Below, piece by piece: positions 33,223 to 42,338 of a DNA stretch of 64,000 nucleotides. The DNA is from an uncultured Lachnospiraceae bacterium (GTDB lineage: Bacteria > Bacillota > Clostridia > Lachnospirales > Lachnospiraceae), in assembly GCA_947305245.1 (NCBI GenBank), contig CAMZDG010000007.1:1-64000 (forward strand), in the 5' to 3' direction. Under the pieces are notes generated by a model. The model saw only the letters and a list, made by a program, of their open reading frames with translations, was not told the DNA's origin and did not search any database. Position 1 is the first letter of the stretch; each line of letters opens with the position of its first letter. A program made the translations under genes and the position numbers.

Positions 33223-34299
33223 GTGAAAGTATTAGAGGTGATTTCCGAATTAGACAATGGCGGTGTTGAAAATTTAATGTTAAATTACTGTAGTAGGATA
33301 AATGATAGTTTTGACTTCACATTTACCACATACGATGCCAAAGAAGGAAAACATGAAAAAGATTTTCTTAACATTGGCAAAATTGTCAGATTGCCTAGAA
33401 TACATTCGGGAATTGTTAAGTGTTGTAAGGAAACAAAGAACTGTATCATAAATGGGAAATTTGATATAGTACATATTCACCAAGGATATCTTGGAGTAAT
33501 TGCTTTATACTATGCTAAGAAATATAAAGTGAAAAAAATAATTTTGCATGCACATGTTGCATTTTTGCCAGAAGGAATAATAAAAAAACTAATTAGAAAA
33601 CGGTTAACAAATTATTGCTTGAATTCATGTAAAAATTTTATGGCTTGCAGTAAGGATGCGGCAGAATGGATGTGGGGAAGTCGGATTAACGCGACGATCA
33701 TGAAAAATGCGGTATTACCAAAAATGTTTGCATTCTCGAATGATTTGAGAAAATGCAAACGAATGGAGTTGGGTATCACGGACAGATTTGTTGTGGGATG
33801 TGTAGGACGGATTTGTGATCAAAAAAACCCGGCATTTACCTTAGAAGTTTTTTCGCAACTCATTAGAATTCGCCCTAATGCCTATCTGTTAATGATAGGA
33901 AATGGTGATTTGGAGCATGAAATGAAAGAGTTGGCCAAGACACTAGGAGTTTCTGAAGCTGTTTTGTTTATGGGGACTCGTACAGATGTAAACGAATTAT
34001 TGAATGCTATGGATGTATTTTTATTACCTTCAAAATACGAAGGCTTAGGTATAGCATATGTTGAGGCGCAGATCAATGGGCTGAAATGCTTTGCTTCCAG
34101 AGAGGGAGTACCGCAAGAAGCGGCAATTGATGGTGATATGGAGTTTATCTCGTTAAGTGAAAATGCAAGCATATGGGCAAAACGAATAAACGAAATTCAA
34201 GATAATGATAACAGAAAAAGTAAGGTGCAAGAAGCAATAGTGTCAGGATATGATATTGACACAGAAGCGGGTAAATTAAAAGACTATTATCTTAGATAA
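33223..34299 (+). CDS. GT4-family glycosyltransferase (EpsF-like)
   Basis: The GTG start at 33223 gives KVLEVISELDNGGVENLMLNY, the typical EpsF-like opening. The 358-residue enzyme has IVHIHQGYLGVIALYYAKK, VVGCVGRICDQKNP, and the donor-binding LPSKYEGLGIAYVEAQINGL. It is the third glycosyltransferase in the cluster. Confidence 0.92.
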   Translation: MKVLEVISELDNGGVENLMLNYCSRINDSFDFTFTTYDAKEGKHEKDFLNIGKIVRLPRIHSGIVKCCKETKNCIINGKFDIVHIHQGYLGVIALYYAKKYKVKKIILHAHVAFLPEGIIKKLIRKRLTNYCLNSCKNFMACSKDAAEWMWGSRINATIMKNAVLPKMFAFSNDLRKCKRMELGITDRFVVGCVGRICDQKNPAFTLEVFSQLIRIRPNAYLLMIGNGDLEHEMKELAKTLGVSEAVLFMGTRTDVNELLNAMDVFLLPSKYEGLGIAYVEAQINGLKCFASREGVPQEAAIDGDMEFISLSENASIWAKRINEIQDNDNRKSKVQEAIVSGYDIDTEAGKLKDYYLR

Positions 34300-34320
34300 T
34301 AATTTATCGCGAGGTTAATA

Positions 34321-35517
34321 ATGCAAGGTCATATGATAATTAAAAAGAATAGTATAGAATCAGTTGCATTAGGAGCTCTTTTGGTAAGAATACTGTTTTT
34401 GTTAATTGTTTTAATTGCTGGAGAAAGTGGAATTGCGACGAATATTATTACAGATGACATTGTGTATGAAAATGGAGCAAGAGCTTATCTTGAAAATGCA
34501 AATAGTCTGATTGACATTAGTGCATATAGAGTAGGATTTCTTACGCATGGGAAGGTCTTTTATCCATGGTGTATTTGTTTGGTCGCTTACTTTTTTAGAT
34601 CTGTACTTGCAGTAAGATTATTAAATATTTTGTTATCTGTTTTATGTTGCATTCTTATATACAAATTGTTACTTTTTTTTGTCTCAGAAAAAAGTTCATT
34701 ATTGGGAGCGCGATTATATGCATTTTTGCCGTATCCTTTGATGATGTCATGTTTTGTTATTAAAGATGTTTTCCTTACCTTTGGTTTTTTGTTTGTCCTA
34801 TTATCAGCTGAGGAAATCAAACAGCGAGGGTTGAGGAAAAAATGGAAAATGGTCGTTATTTCCGTAGCATTGCTTTTTGCCATGTATAATACCAGAGGAG
34901 GATTGGTTGAATGTCTGATGATAATTGAAGTGAGTTACTTTATTCTTTTTTTGTATAAAAAGGGTAAAAGCATTCTTGCTACTATTTTGGTAATGGTTGC
35001 ATTAACAATCTCAATTTTATATAACTCGGTTGTAATTGAAGCATTTGCCACTAAAATTAATGATTACTCTGATTATGGAAGAGCAGCATCATCTATTGCT
35101 TCGCTTAGAATAGATACAATCAGTCAATTGTGGAAATTACCATTTACATACGCATTTGCATTAATTCAGCCCATAATGCTCTCCTTTGGAAAGGGAAATA
35201 CAGTATGGTATAAGTGGCTTTCTGGTTTAAATTTTTCAATGATACCAATTGCTGTAGCCAACATTTTGTATTTGTTCATATGTAAGAAGAAATATAAGTT
35301 TTTTTACTGGTCAAATTTAGCATTATATTGTGGAATTATTGTTTTAGTGTTAAATGTTTTTAGACATTATTTTTTCCTTTTGCCAATATCCTTTATTAAT
35401 TTCGCACTTTTTGCTGATTATCTGTCGGAAGGGGAATGCTCTCGAACAAAGAATTTGTGGTTGATTGTTTCAATAGGTGTTATGTTGGCCCTATTTGCAT
35501 TTATGTTGGTCAATTAA
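34321..35517 (+). CDS. Polytopic membrane protein, GT-C/GT39-like glycosyltransferase or polymerase
   Basis: The 398-residue protein has about ten hydrophobic segments. The first extracytoplasmic loop contains an acidic pair in NIITDDIVYENGARAYLENA, where GT-C enzymes keep catalytic acids. PYPLMMSCFVIKDVFLTFGFLFV is typical of oligosaccharide-forming membrane transferases. No canonical Wzy is otherwise visible in the cluster, so this protein may be the polymerase. Either reading places its active site outside the membrane and uses lipid-linked donors. Confidence 0.65.
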   Translation: MQGHMIIKKNSIESVALGALLVRILFLLIVLIAGESGIATNIITDDIVYENGARAYLENANSLIDISAYRVGFLTHGKVFYPWCICLVAYFFRSVLAVRLLNILLSVLCCILIYKLLLFFVSEKSSLLGARLYAFLPYPLMMSCFVIKDVFLTFGFLFVLLSAEEIKQRGLRKKWKMVVISVALLFAMYNTRGGLVECLMIIEVSYFILFLYKKGKSILATILVMVALTISILYNSVVIEAFATKINDYSDYGRAASSIASLRIDTISQLWKLPFTYAFALIQPIMLSFGKGNTVWYKWLSGLNFSMIPIAVANILYLFICKKKYKFFYWSNLALYCGIIVLVLNVFRHYFFLLPISFINFALFADYLSEGECSRTKNLWLIVSIGVMLALFAFMLVN

Positions 35518-35585
35518 AGTTGGTCATCCCTTTACGGCATAATTTTTATGTATGACTTAGTTATTTATCTTTTAGGAGGTAAGAC

Positions 35586-36704
35586 ATGCTTAGTTTATTT
35601 GTTGATGCATTATCATACTCTTATTTGAAAGAACACTTTATAGGCGACATGCCAAATGTTCAGGTAGCTCCAATGATTCAAAATGTTGGTTATAGCTCGA
35701 GTCTGCATTGGGAATTGTATAATAATATCTATCCTGATGATCATGGTTATTTTGTGGATTGGGTAAAAGAGAACGAATCAAACAAGTTAATATGTTTGAT
35801 TTCAGATATGCTTGCATTTACAGACTATTTTGGAAATTTAGGCGTTTATCTTAGGAAAGTATTAAATAGATACATTTTTAGAAAAAACCTATTCGCAAAT
35901 ATACCTTTTAGGTTTCGCAAGTATTTTTCATGCAAGTCTGATTATCTTTTTTGGGATAAGAAAAACTATGGAAGATACAAGTTGTTCGATTCATATGTCT
36001 TCGCTATGCAAGACGAAGGGAAAAAATCTTTTGATGAAAATCTTGCATTACTTAAACAGCATGTTGAGAACGGCGAAAAGAATATCTTTGGAGTTTTTGG
36101 TGAGGTTGATGCAATAGGTCACACTTTGCCAAGAGGTTCTGAATACGATGCAAAAGTGGATTCCTGCATGCGAAAGCTATTTCAAGTGATTGACCTTTAT
36201 AGGACTAAGCAGCCAGATAAGAGTATTCTGATTGTATCAGATCATGGAATGAGTACAATTAATAATCTAGTTGATGTTGACTTAGAAAAAAAATTTGGAA
36301 GAGCTTCTAAAAAAACATATATTGCATACTCAGATACTGCGATAATGTGTGTCTTTTGTGAAACTTTATCGCTAAAGGAACAGATGGAGGATTACCTCTC
36401 GCAATTTGAATATGGACATGTTTTATCAGATGAAGAAAGAAAGCTCTATGGAATTTCAGACAAGAAATTTGGCGATATAATTTTTAACCTGAAAGAGGGT
36501 TATGGTTTTGCTGATAACTGGTTTGGGAAATCTATTAGACGAAACTACAATTTTCATGTTGGAATGCATGGTTTTTGGCCGGAATGGACATCAAAAGATC
36601 AACTTGCATCGGTAGTTTTGATTAATGGAAAAGAAAAACTTGCAGAACGGTACAACTATCGCTCGGCATGTGAGCTGATTAATGAGGTTATGAAGGATGA
36701 ATGA
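35586..36704 (+). CDS. Alkaline-phosphatase-superfamily phosphodiesterase/sulfatase-like protein
   Basis: The 372-residue protein has the scattered metal-site pattern of this superfamily: LFVDALS at the N-terminus, a Ser/Thr nucleophile region in VGYSSSLHWELYNNIYPDDHGYF, FGEVDAIGHT, IVSDHGMS and VGMHGFWP. There is no signal peptide, so it appears cytoplasmic, unlike LTA synthases. It may hydrolyse or transfer phosphate diesters on a glycan or nucleotide intermediate. GGAGG lies 5-6 nt upstream. Its 3' end overlaps the next gene by 8 nt. Confidence 0.75.
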   Translation: MLSLFVDALSYSYLKEHFIGDMPNVQVAPMIQNVGYSSSLHWELYNNIYPDDHGYFVDWVKENESNKLICLISDMLAFTDYFGNLGVYLRKVLNRYIFRKNLFANIPFRFRKYFSCKSDYLFWDKKNYGRYKLFDSYVFAMQDEGKKSFDENLALLKQHVENGEKNIFGVFGEVDAIGHTLPRGSEYDAKVDSCMRKLFQVIDLYRTKQPDKSILIVSDHGMSTINNLVDVDLEKKFGRASKKTYIAYSDTAIMCVFCETLSLKEQMEDYLSQFEYGHVLSDEERKLYGISDKKFGDIIFNLKEGYGFADNWFGKSIRRNYNFHVGMHGFWPEWTSKDQLASVVLINGKEKLAERYNYRSACELINEVMKDE

Positions 36705-37695
36705 TGTTTTTCAGTATTGTTTCGAGAAAAATGATTATATTCAAAAACAGTTAGAAGGTTATTTTAGTTTGTTGAGAGTTGCCATGGAAGAAAACTTCGG
36801 TGAATCTGTGTCAATTCTCTTAGTGGGTAGTCTCTCTAGAGGCGAAGGAACATGGGTGAGGAAAAGCGACAAGACATATCTCGTTAGTGATATAGAGTAT
36901 TTTGTTATAATTGAAGACCGCACGCTAGAAAAACTCGCAATAAAAAATATAATAGACGAGGTTAATAATTCTTTTTTTGTTGATAAGCAAGCAGGGTCTT
37001 TTCATATTGATTATACTTTTATGTCGAAATCTGAAATTCCATATTTAGAAAAAAAATTAATGGTTTTTGAGGCCAAGAAGTTTGGCAAAACGATTGTTGG
37101 AAGTGATTTTTCCTATCTTTTTCCAGAGGTAACGATTAATAATATTAATTTTTTTGATTTAAAGGATATCATTTCCCATAGACTCTTTTCCATGATTTAC
37201 TATGGAGAAAAGTGTAAGAGCAGTGAGCAAGAGTATATATATTTGTTAGCAAAAAACTCGCTAGATTTGATGACGGTGTATTTAGCAAACAGAGGAATCC
37301 TTGAAGGTGGCTTTTTCCCTAGGTATAAAAAGCTATGTCAAGTATGTCAAAACACTAATCTGATACATTATTTTGGTCAATGCCTTGATGTGAAAATGGG
37401 ACATCCAGAGCGTATATCTCTGTCAACGAAAGATATGAAGAATGTTTTTTGTACTTTGTGTGATGAGTTATATAATGAAACCCATATTCCTTTTTTGAAT
37501 TACTGTTCAAATTTTAAGAGGCGATTGAGACGGTTAGCTGGAGTGCTTAAACGAAGTGTTAAAAACCACACAATAACCACTTTTAAATTACAGTTTCTGA
37601 GACTCTCAAAATGCTATAAAGAATGTGAGATAATGGATTTCAGGATGATTAAAAAGCATTATGTGCTTTATGGTTATCCAGAGGAGGCTGAATGA
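36697..37695 (+). CDS. Nucleotidyltransferase-fold protein
   Basis: The 332-residue protein has the polymerase-beta-like signature LLVGSLSRGEGTW followed by VSDIEYFV, with a third acid in FHIDYTFMS. All three catalytic acids of an active nucleotidyltransferase are therefore present. The C-terminal 170 residues look helical, as in aminoglycoside-type transferases. The substrate is unknown. It overlaps both neighbours and is clearly co-translated with the phosphodiesterase-like and kinase-like proteins. Confidence 0.72.
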   Translation: MNDVFQYCFEKNDYIQKQLEGYFSLLRVAMEENFGESVSILLVGSLSRGEGTWVRKSDKTYLVSDIEYFVIIEDRTLEKLAIKNIIDEVNNSFFVDKQAGSFHIDYTFMSKSEIPYLEKKLMVFEAKKFGKTIVGSDFSYLFPEVTINNINFFDLKDIISHRLFSMIYYGEKCKSSEQEYIYLLAKNSLDLMTVYLANRGILEGGFFPRYKKLCQVCQNTNLIHYFGQCLDVKMGHPERISLSTKDMKNVFCTLCDELYNETHIPFLNYCSNFKRRLRRLAGVLKRSVKNHTITTFKLQFLRLSKCYKECEIMDFRMIKKHYVLYGYPEEAE

Positions 37696-38942
37696 ATTTA
37701 AAAGAAACTATATTTCTTGTGATTAATTACATTATGATGGGAAAGAACGGTCAATTAGAGCGCTTATGTCAACATGAGTACAAATTTTTAGAGTCTGAGA
37801 TAACATATATTACCAGCACGGGAACAACCATAGTTTGTTCTCGAGAAAATGAAAGGTACTTTTTTAGAGAGTGTAAACGACATATTAGTACACGAGAATG
37901 TTTATATAGAGCGATAAGTGATTATTTTGAAACATTCAATGAAAAAGCAGATGCTGAAAAGTGGAAAGCACTGATACTGTTGGATTTGAAAAAAAAGAAT
38001 AATTATCACAAACTATTACAAATTGACAAGATTTATGAAGCTCACTTCAAGTCAATGAGAGACCGTTCATATTCAAATTATGATGAGGTAGGGTTACCTA
38101 GTTTAAATGGAAAAGGCTTTCAAACAGAGTTTATAAATTTTTTGAAGTTTATTAGAGGCGAATTGCATAACAATAAAATGAATAATTATTTGAAAGAAAA
38201 TCGCCTGGAGAATTTTAATGCTAATAGACAGATTGCAACGCGTTTGTTGGCAGAACTTTTGGGGATTGCAGATGTTATTCCAACTGTTCACGTCGCAAAG
38301 TTAATAGTTCCAAATAAATATGAAAAAATAGGGACTATGATGTTTGAAGGAGGAAAAGAAACTCCATTAAGGCTTTCTCTAGATGAGAGATCCCAAATTG
38401 ATAGAATTCGGTTCATAAGAAGTATTACTAGCTTAGATTTCCTAGATGCGATTTGTTATCAGCTTGATCATAGGATGGGAAACTATAATGTAATTAGAGA
38501 TGAAAATAGACTAATCACAGGAGTTACAGCTTTTGATAATGATGCATATCTAACATTCGCGTGTATTCCTTTTTTACCGCGAAAAACATATGCGGGATGT
38601 TCAAGTGTGGTTAAGAAAGATGGAACAATTAATAGACCTTTTATAGATCTTCAGTTGGTTAATAGAATAAATGATGTTAGTTTTAGTGATTTAAAATCTT
38701 TACTTAAAGACTATTTATCTTTTTGGCAGTTGAAAACATTGTGGATCAGAATAAGAAAACTTCAAAATGCGATTAAAATGTCAATAAGTTTAGGAAAGCT
38801 GAATGTCTTAAATGGAGAGGAATGGGAAAAAGGTTTTTCGGAAAAAGAAATGTCAGGAGAGTATGGATATACATATTTTCGTTATTATATGCAGGTGGAC
38901 GAGTCGGCAAAATATATGAGACAAATTGAAAATAAAGAATAG
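37692..38942 (+). CDS. Kinase-like protein (HipA/Fam20-type motif), function unknown
   Basis: I do not recognise a named family for this 416-residue soluble protein. Around residues 250-290 it reads FLDAICYQLDHRMGNYNVI, then GVTAFDNDAYLTF. The D-H-R-x-x-N and D-N-D spacing resembles the catalytic and metal-binding loops of HipA, CotH or Fam20C-like atypical kinases. A glycine-rich loop is not obvious. The start overlaps the nucleotidyltransferase gene by 4 nt (ATGA). A phosphotransferase acting on the polymer or on a lipid-linked intermediate is a reasonable hypothesis only. Confidence 0.5.
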   Translation: MNLKETIFLVINYIMMGKNGQLERLCQHEYKFLESEITYITSTGTTIVCSRENERYFFRECKRHISTRECLYRAISDYFETFNEKADAEKWKALILLDLKKKNNYHKLLQIDKIYEAHFKSMRDRSYSNYDEVGLPSLNGKGFQTEFINFLKFIRGELHNNKMNNYLKENRLENFNANRQIATRLLAELLGIADVIPTVHVAKLIVPNKYEKIGTMMFEGGKETPLRLSLDERSQIDRIRFIRSITSLDFLDAICYQLDHRMGNYNVIRDENRLITGVTAFDNDAYLTFACIPFLPRKTYAGCSSVVKKDGTINRPFIDLQLVNRINDVSFSDLKSLLKDYLSFWQLKTLWIRIRKLQNAIKMSISLGKLNVLNGEEWEKGFSEKEMSGEYGYTYFRYYMQVDESAKYMRQIENKE

Positions 38943-38966
38943 AATTCAAAGCTTTCGGAGTCATTT

Positions 38967-40418
38967 ATGAATAAATTAAGGCAGAAATACAAAAAACTAC
39001 CGTTACAACTAAGGGCTGGTATTTGGTTTACATTTTTACAATATTTTCAACAAGCAATAGTAATACTGGCTACTCCTATTTTCACGAGAATAATGACAAC
39101 AGACCAGTATGGGATAATTAATGTTTATAATACTTTGCAAGGATTGTTGAATGTTATTCTAACACTTAAATTGTCTTCAGGAATATATCAGCTTCAACTG
39201 TTCGAGTATAAAGATAATAGAGAGGGACTTACATCATCTTTAGTTATACTCTCCTCGGTTTTTCTGTTGTTATCGTCTGTAATGTTTTTTACATTCCGCG
39301 GATTTTTGATATATTTGATGAAATTGCCACTTTCAATGATCATGATAATGATGGTTGACATATGGGCACAGATGGTTTTATCATTTTGGCTTACTAGAAA
39401 TAGATTTGAGTATAAGTACAGAATCTGTTTTATTGTTGTGGCATCCAATTGCATAATCAAAACATTCTGTTCTGTAGCGTTTGTTTTGTGGGCGAATGAT
39501 AATCAAGCGTTTTATAAAGTATTAGGAAATACAATTCCGGAAACAATAGTTGCTCTTATCATTTTTTTTGTTATTTTACATAAAGGTCGGCAGTATATTT
39601 GTTTGGCTTTTTGGAGAGAAGCAATTAGATTTAATATTGTTTTGGTTCCTAGTTATTTGTCTGCAATACTGTTATCATCCTCTGACAGATTAATGATTAA
39701 TCACTATTGTTCGTCTACCGATGTTGCGTTATACTCCATCGCGTATTCGTGTGCTCACTTGGTTCAGTTGTTTTTTGCGGCAATTAATTGGGTTTTTACT
39801 CCATATGCGTATGAGTGCTTAGATTTGAAGAACTATATTCCTCTAAAAAAAACATCGGATAGCCTGACTGTGATTATGGCCGCATTGACTGCATTGTTGA
39901 TTTCATTTGCTCCAGAAGCAATCGCAATTTTTGCACCAGCATCTTATTCAAGTGCAATTTATGTAATACCGCCTGCGGCCTGTGGCATTTTTCTTACATT
40001 TATTTATGGTTTTTTTACTAACGCAGAATACTTTTATAAGAAAAATGTTTATATTACTGTAGCCACCATAATCGGAGCCGCCGTAAACATATTGTTGAAT
40101 TGGTTACTTATTCCTAGGCTTGGTTATCTAGTTGCGTCATATACAACTATAGTTGGATATTTGATAATGACAATCATTCACTATTATTTTTATAAAAAGA
40201 TAGTGGATAAAAAAATATATAATGTTAAGTTATGGGCGCTTATAGTCTCTTTTCTATACTTATATGGATTTGTATGCTTATCCTTGTATGATTATGTTGT
40301 CATTCGATATTGCATTGTTTTAAGTATGCTTATAATAGCAATAATTAAGCGAGATTTAATCATTTCAGTATTAAAAGATATGAAAAGTAGCAAAAATGCA
40401 GAAAGAAAAGAGGGCTAA
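38967..40418 (+). CDS. Oligosaccharide flippase (Wzx-like, MOP superfamily)
   Basis: The 483-residue protein has 12-14 membrane helices. The opening LRAGIWFTFLQYFQQAIVILATPIFTRIMTTDQYGIINVYN is typical of polysaccharide exporters (shown here only as a landmark near residues 15-55). It should move the undecaprenyl-linked repeat unit to the outer face of the membrane. Confidence 0.92.
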   Translation: MNKLRQKYKKLPLQLRAGIWFTFLQYFQQAIVILATPIFTRIMTTDQYGIINVYNTLQGLLNVILTLKLSSGIYQLQLFEYKDNREGLTSSLVILSSVFLLLSSVMFFTFRGFLIYLMKLPLSMIMIMMVDIWAQMVLSFWLTRNRFEYKYRICFIVVASNCIIKTFCSVAFVLWANDNQAFYKVLGNTIPETIVALIIFFVILHKGRQYICLAFWREAIRFNIVLVPSYLSAILLSSSDRLMINHYCSSTDVALYSIAYSCAHLVQLFFAAINWVFTPYAYECLDLKNYIPLKKTSDSLTVIMAALTALLISFAPEAIAIFAPASYSSAIYVIPPAACGIFLTFIYGFFTNAEYFYKKNVYITVATIIGAAVNILLNWLLIPRLGYLVASYTTIVGYLIMTIIHYYFYKKIVDKKIYNVKLWALIVSFLYLYGFVCLSLYDYVVIRYCIVLSMLIIAIIKRDLIISVLKDMKSSKNAERKEG

Positions 40419-40425
40419 ACCGAAA

Positions 40426-41613
40426 ATGAAAATTGTTATGGTAGGTTTGCTTTGCAATTCAAATATCGGAGATCGCCTTTTGTTTGATTGCTCGGAGTTT
40501 TTATTAAAACAATGCCTTGGAAGCGAAGATATAACATTTGAAAAGCTTGATTTCCATGCAAGAAAAACTGTAGAAAATGAATCGTCGCGTCGAGGAACTG
40601 ATACGGATGGGTTAAGAAACAAAATTAATCGGTTATTGGGACATCAAACAAATAATTATTTATTGAATTTTCTGAAATTTCACATATGGAAAAAGAGTAG
40701 GGGAAAGGCGGTAATTAAATACTATAACGAGCATCTCGCTAATTGCGATCTGCTGTTTTTTATTGGGGGAGGAACATTAAGTTATCATTTAGATTATGAC
40801 TGGTCACGGTATTATTTTATTCTTACTCAATTAGCAGCAAAGAAAAGAATCCCAGTAATTATGAATGGAATAGGTGTTGAAAGCAGATATGTTTTTTGGG
40901 ATTATCGTGCCAGATTGTACAGAAAAGCATTGAATAGTTTGATGGTGAAGGCAATATCCACGAGGAATAATAAACCGGATATGTTGCAAGGATATATGCT
41001 TGAATCAAGCTTGGAGTGTTGCTGTGTAGCAGATGCAGCCGTTTGGGCTGCAGAAACATTCAGCGTGAAAAAAGCTATCAGTAAAATTTATGGTATAGGC
41101 GTTATCGCAGCAAAGCGTTTTGATGAATGCAAAAGGGAGATTTCGTCTGAAAACTACGAGGAGTATCTTGTCAATCTCGTGGAATTGTTAAATCGTAACA
41201 ATCGTGAATGGGAATTCTTCACAAATGGTGCGCACATTGACAATGATTATTTGGAGTATTTATGTGAGAAGTACAATATTTCTAAGAGTAGAATTAGAAT
41301 GCCTTCTACTGGTAAAGAGTTGACGGAAGTAATTGCAAAATACTCAGTCATAATAACATCTAGACTTCATTCCTGCATTACCGCATGTTCATTGGATATA
41401 CCATTTGTGGCAGTGGTATGGAATGACAAACTAAAGATGTTTGCTGAAGCTTTGAAATGTTCCGAAAGAGCGGTTGATATAGAATTAAATGCAGAAAAGG
41501 TTTTTGATTTGGCCGTAAGAGCAGAGCAAGATGGATATGATGAATATGTTAGGGAAACTTTTAGAAACACAGATGTAAAATTTCTAAAAGAGGCTATAGC
41601 AAATATATTCTGA
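40426..41613 (+). CDS. Polysaccharide pyruvyltransferase family protein (CsaB/WcaK-like)
   Basis: The 395-residue protein starts MKIVMVGLLCNSNIGDRLLF and has the family landmarks FFIGGGTLSYHLD, PVIMNGIGVES and the C-terminal ITSRLHSCITACSLDIPFV. It would add a pyruvate ketal from phosphoenolpyruvate to a sugar of the polymer. ATG 40426 has GAGGG upstream; an earlier in-frame ATG at 40396 overlaps the flippase and lacks a ribosome site. Confidence 0.88.
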   Translation: MKIVMVGLLCNSNIGDRLLFDCSEFLLKQCLGSEDITFEKLDFHARKTVENESSRRGTDTDGLRNKINRLLGHQTNNYLLNFLKFHIWKKSRGKAVIKYYNEHLANCDLLFFIGGGTLSYHLDYDWSRYYFILTQLAAKKRIPVIMNGIGVESRYVFWDYRARLYRKALNSLMVKAISTRNNKPDMLQGYMLESSLECCCVADAAVWAAETFSVKKAISKIYGIGVIAAKRFDECKREISSENYEEYLVNLVELLNRNNREWEFFTNGAHIDNDYLEYLCEKYNISKSRIRMPSTGKELTEVIAKYSVIITSRLHSCITACSLDIPFVAVVWNDKLKMFAEALKCSERAVDIELNAEKVFDLAVRAEQDGYDEYVRETFRNTDVKFLKEAIANIF

Positions 41614-41632
41614 TTATAAGGAGGAGGAAGAT

Positions 41633-42253
41633 TTGAGACCATATTTTATTGGTATTGCAGGTGGGACTGGATCAGGAAAGTCAACTTTCGCAAACAGGCT
41701 ATTTCAAACATTTCCCAACGATGTTTCTATGATAACATTTGACAGTTATTATAAGTCTCAAGAACAGATTCCGTTTGAGGAAAGATGTAAGGTCAATTAT
41801 GATTGCCCGGATGCATTGGATACACCTCTTCTTATGCAGCACCTAAATCAATTGAGTAATTATAAAACAGTATTCGCACCTATATATGATTTCAAAACGC
41901 ACACCAGAACCAAGTGTCAACAACAGATACTCCCACATGATGTAATTATTGTTGATGGAATTCTTATATTTCATAATCACGAGTTAAGGGACTTCTTTGA
42001 TCTAAAAATATTTGTGGATGTTAATGCAGATGAACGAATTTTAAGAAGGATTAAACGAGATGTTGATGAACGTGGCAGAACAATTGACAGTGTGATGCAA
42101 CAATATCTACAAACTGTTAGACCGATGCATGATTTGTATGTAGAACCCACTAAAAAATATGCTGATATCATTATTAATGGTGGAATGAATAAAGCTGCTT
42201 ATGAGTTGGTTAAAGACAAAATAGAACGTCTTGTATCACTTAAGGCAGAATAG
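41633..42253 (+). CDS. udk: Uridine kinase
   Basis: The 206-residue enzyme phosphorylates uridine or cytidine with ATP or GTP. The P-loop is GGTGSGKST, followed by FDSYYKSQEQIPFEERCKVNYDCPDALD and IIVDGILIFHNHELRDFFDLKIFVD, which are standard uridine kinase landmarks (read as separate segments). TTG 41633 is the start, with GGAGGAGGAAG 3 nt upstream. It is complete and of normal length. Its place at the end of the polysaccharide operon suggests supply of UMP/UTP for UDP-sugars. Confidence 0.9.
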   Translation: MRPYFIGIAGGTGSGKSTFANRLFQTFPNDVSMITFDSYYKSQEQIPFEERCKVNYDCPDALDTPLLMQHLNQLSNYKTVFAPIYDFKTHTRTKCQQQILPHDVIIVDGILIFHNHELRDFFDLKIFVDVNADERILRRIKRDVDERGRTIDSVMQQYLQTVRPMHDLYVEPTKKYADIIINGGMNKAAYELVKDKIERLVSLKAE

Positions 42254-42338
42254 GTGAGGCTCTTGGAACAATAAACAATGAAGTCCATTTATAATAATAG
42301 CGGTTAAATAAATGAGTAGTATGAAGGAGCGAGAACAT

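Noticed and set aside
42263..42295. Promoter TTGGAA...TATAAT before capE
   Set aside because: Spacing is 21 bp; only the -10-like box is convincing.
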